64,000 nt of DNA from Thysanoteuthis rhombus (taxonomy: Eukaryota > Mollusca > Cephalopoda > Oegopsida > Thysanoteuthidae), in NCBI GenBank assembly GCA_963457665.1, contig OY735207.1, positions 58,390,113 to 58,454,112 on the forward strand, written 5' to 3'. Below, piece after piece: positions 61,905 to 64,000 of the stretch (the first letter of the stretch is position 1; every line of letters begins with the position of its first letter). The translations under genes and the position numbers were made by a program. The notes beneath the pieces were generated by a model. The model was not told the DNA's origin, made no database searches, and saw only the letters and a list, made by a program, of their open reading frames with translations.

Positions 61905-62335
61905 GATTAGACTGGCTGTTTGGCTGGCTACGTAGAGCTGTACGTATCAGGCGTACGGGCGGCACCAATGAAGCTATAGGGTTAAAAAAAAACAACATTT
62001 ACCCCATATTATGTTCTCCCCCCCCCCCAACACACACACAAAACGTTTGCTTTTATCCCTTAAATCCCCTCCCAATATACTTTTAGCAGAAATGTGTATT
62101 TTCAATGAAAATTGATGGTAAATTGGGACTTTAGATTGTATCCAAGACCATTCATATTCGTTTTTTTTTGGGGGGGGGATTCAAACTTTTTTAATCATCA
62201 CCACCCAACTAAGAGCGAGAGAAATAACTAATTTATTGATCACACCTTTTTTCCTAGTTTTTATGATTGATCATACCTAACATAGCATGCTTGTCGAAAG
62301 ATGTTGGTTACATGATAGTGTCTTTTGAGTGATTA
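61905..62335 (+). repeat. Unnamed interspersed repeat R-B, copy 2
   Basis: Opens with GACTGGCTGTTTGGCTGGCT and contains ACCAATGAAGCTATAGGGTT near 61962 and TTATTGATCACACC. It closes with TCTTTTGAGTGATTATCAA at about 62322-62340. Confidence 0.6.
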
Positions 62336-62340
62336 TCAAG

Positions 62341-63205
62341 TCCTGTTTCCTATAAAACTGATTCGGATCCTAAATGAAAATTCTGTGGTTTACGGCGCAC
62401 CTACAATAATGAGATTGTCCTTTGATGTCACTTGTTTGTCTTAATTATTGCTCATAGTTTTCAATAATTTATCTGAACTGATCTCATTGGAACGATAATT
62501 ACCAACATTATGGTCATGTGATTCTTGTTAGATTATAAAGAAATATTCCTATTGTCTGTAATCAAGCACTCAGCCTCAGATACTGAATCATCAAACGTGT
62601 TGTCTTCTCAATGACGAATCAAGTTAGACTTGATAACATATCCACGGTTACAAAATTCCTGATAAATTGTTCGTTTATTCGAAGAAGATACCTACATGTC
62701 TTAATCTTGAAAATTTGACAGGATTTCGATTAATGATAGTATCAATTTCAAGTCTACTGTTGTTCTTAACCAAGAAAATGGTTAATGATATTCAACTCCT
62801 AGAATCATAAACGAAAATTAAATGTTATTATCAAAAGGAATTACTCCACACCAAAGTTACCCTGCTTTCATCCGTAAGGATTTTTTTTTATATTTCCGAA
62901 AATTCTTTTATAATGATTTGATCATTTTTTGTTTGCGTTGCAGATGAGCCCAGTGTCAATTTGGAGCTGTATCAAGCGGTCCATGGAATTAAGAGTTAGG
63001 TTTGGCTTAGTCTGATACATTATCAGATAGGAGAAAAATGTTATACGAACTATAGATATAAGTAAAATGCTTTGTTTGTAAATATTTGGTAAGCTTATCT
63101 TGGCCAAGCATGTCATCAACTTGAAGAAAGTTACATTTTCCCCATTCACGAAGAGCAAGACTGCCTGCATTATTTTATTTTGTTCTCAAAATATTCTGGA
63201 AAAAA
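62341..63205. other. A+T-rich DNA, nothing recognised
   Basis: No supported feature. Confidence 0.5.
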
Positions 63206-63207
63206 CC

Positions 63208-63241
<34 letters not shown>

Positions 63242-63597
63242 ATGTGGTATGTATACAAGACCCATCAATGGAGTTAAACAGCTGAAATTAAAAACACTTA
63301 TCCCCTATTATGTAAAAAAACATTTCTCTTCTTTTTTAAAAGTCTACCCCAGAACAAGTTTTTCAGGTTTGGTGGCTCAATTTCCAATGCAATTTTATGC
63401 TAAATGGGTCCCTTGGTTTCTGCTTCGTAGCGCCCATATTGAATATTGGGATCTTTTTAGTGATTGCCAGTGATCAAAGGACGATTGAAAGGACATCTTC
63501 GTCAATTTATCCAATGTTTTACTTGATCAACCCTAACACGACAGACTGCTAAATGACGTTTATAATGAGAAAATGACGGTTTTCATTGAGTGATTAT
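63208..63597 (+). repeat. Unnamed interspersed repeat R-B, copy 3, with (GGCT)n
   Basis: Starts with eight GGCT units (63208-63241), followed by ACCCATCAATGGAGTTAAAC and AATGGGTCCCTTGGTTTCTG. It closes with TTTTCATTGAGTGATTATC near 63577-63597. Confidence 0.65.
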
Positions 63598-63599
63598 CT

Positions 63600-63730
63600 A
63601 ATTCAACCTTTTGTAACGATAAAAAGTGACCAGACTGCCTACTGAAGGGTCAAGTTCCACACCGACCCCTATTCTGACAGAAGATGAGTACTGCAACTTT
63701 TGTATTGTATATAAAACGAGTAAATATTGT
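63600..63730 (-). repeat. Unnamed interspersed repeat R-A, copy 3
   Basis: The complement reads TACAATACAAAAGTTGCAGT, TCTGTCAGAATAGGGG and CAGTAGGCAGTCTGGTCAC, in the same order as the copy at 37785. Confidence 0.6.
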
Positions 63731-64000
63731 AACAATATATATATATTTTTGTATAAATGTTTTGATTTTTTTTTATATAAATCACAATTGTGTGTACCGT
63801 GTTGTTTACGTACTCTAGTTTGACAAAAAATAGAGCCTTTATATAAAGTTGAATGGAACATTCATAATAACGGTTGTGTTTGACTCAATAAAATCAATTA
63901 CAAGTCAACTCAACAACAAGTGACATAAATGTATTTGGCCAGAAGACTATCAACATCAATGTTTAGAGTGACAAAAAGTAAGTTTAAGCCAAAAAGTATC
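63731..64000. other. A+T-rich DNA, nothing recognised
   Basis: No supported feature up to the window edge. Confidence 0.5.

Overview
This window looks like A+T-rich intergenic or intronic DNA from an invertebrate animal. A cephalopod mollusc, probably an octopus, is my best inference. The reasons are the very many (TA)n, (ATT)n and (GATA)n microsatellites, tRNA-derived SINEs, RTE-type LINE remnants, and a young LINE family that encodes a restriction-like endonuclease (RLE). No database search was possible. I found no host protein-coding gene that I can support. All convincing protein-coding sequence belongs to non-LTR retrotransposons.

Layout. 1-22 kb: microsatellites, tRNA-derived SINEs (one split by an RTE fragment), a non-autonomous hAT element (7897-8377), a nearly whole but heavily decayed RTE-type LINE (about 11.95-14.81 kb), diverged short tandem duplications, and a degenerate minisatellite with embedded (TA)n arrays (18.0-19.4 kb). 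22.0-33.6 kb: a cluster of RLE-type LINE copies. These are copy 1 (minus, 5'-truncated, long open frame), a 3' fragment, copy 2 (minus, apparently full length, with Myb-like, RT, zinc-knuckle and RLE domains and about 1.7 kb of 707-bp tandem units on its 5' side), another 3' fragment, and an old plus-strand copy. A 5S-rRNA-derived sequence follows. 33.7-49.6 kb: mostly unannotatable A+T-rich DNA with a second hAT-like relic, an inverted minisatellite, unnamed interspersed repeats, an RTE 3' remnant, and a 198-bp duplication carrying X-box-like palindromes. 50.0-55.0 kb: a second RLE cluster with two decayed copies and a fragment of a related family. 55-64 kb: microsatellites, a tRNA-like SINE, a polypurine tract, another RTE fragment and further copies of the unnamed repeats.

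How the parts fit together. The RLE LINE is the main actor. Every 5' junction I could define (8 of 8) abuts an (ATT)n-type trinucleotide repeat, and the recognisable 3' ends run into one. New copies therefore seem to land in the microsatellite tails of earlier copies and build head-to-tail clusters. Its 3' UTR holds two repeated hairpins with GNRA-type loops that persist in decayed copies, including a paired change. Its 5' side carries 707-bp tandem units whose outermost unit is truncated, as in monomer-type LINE promoters. These three properties together are the most interesting candidate for something undescribed here.
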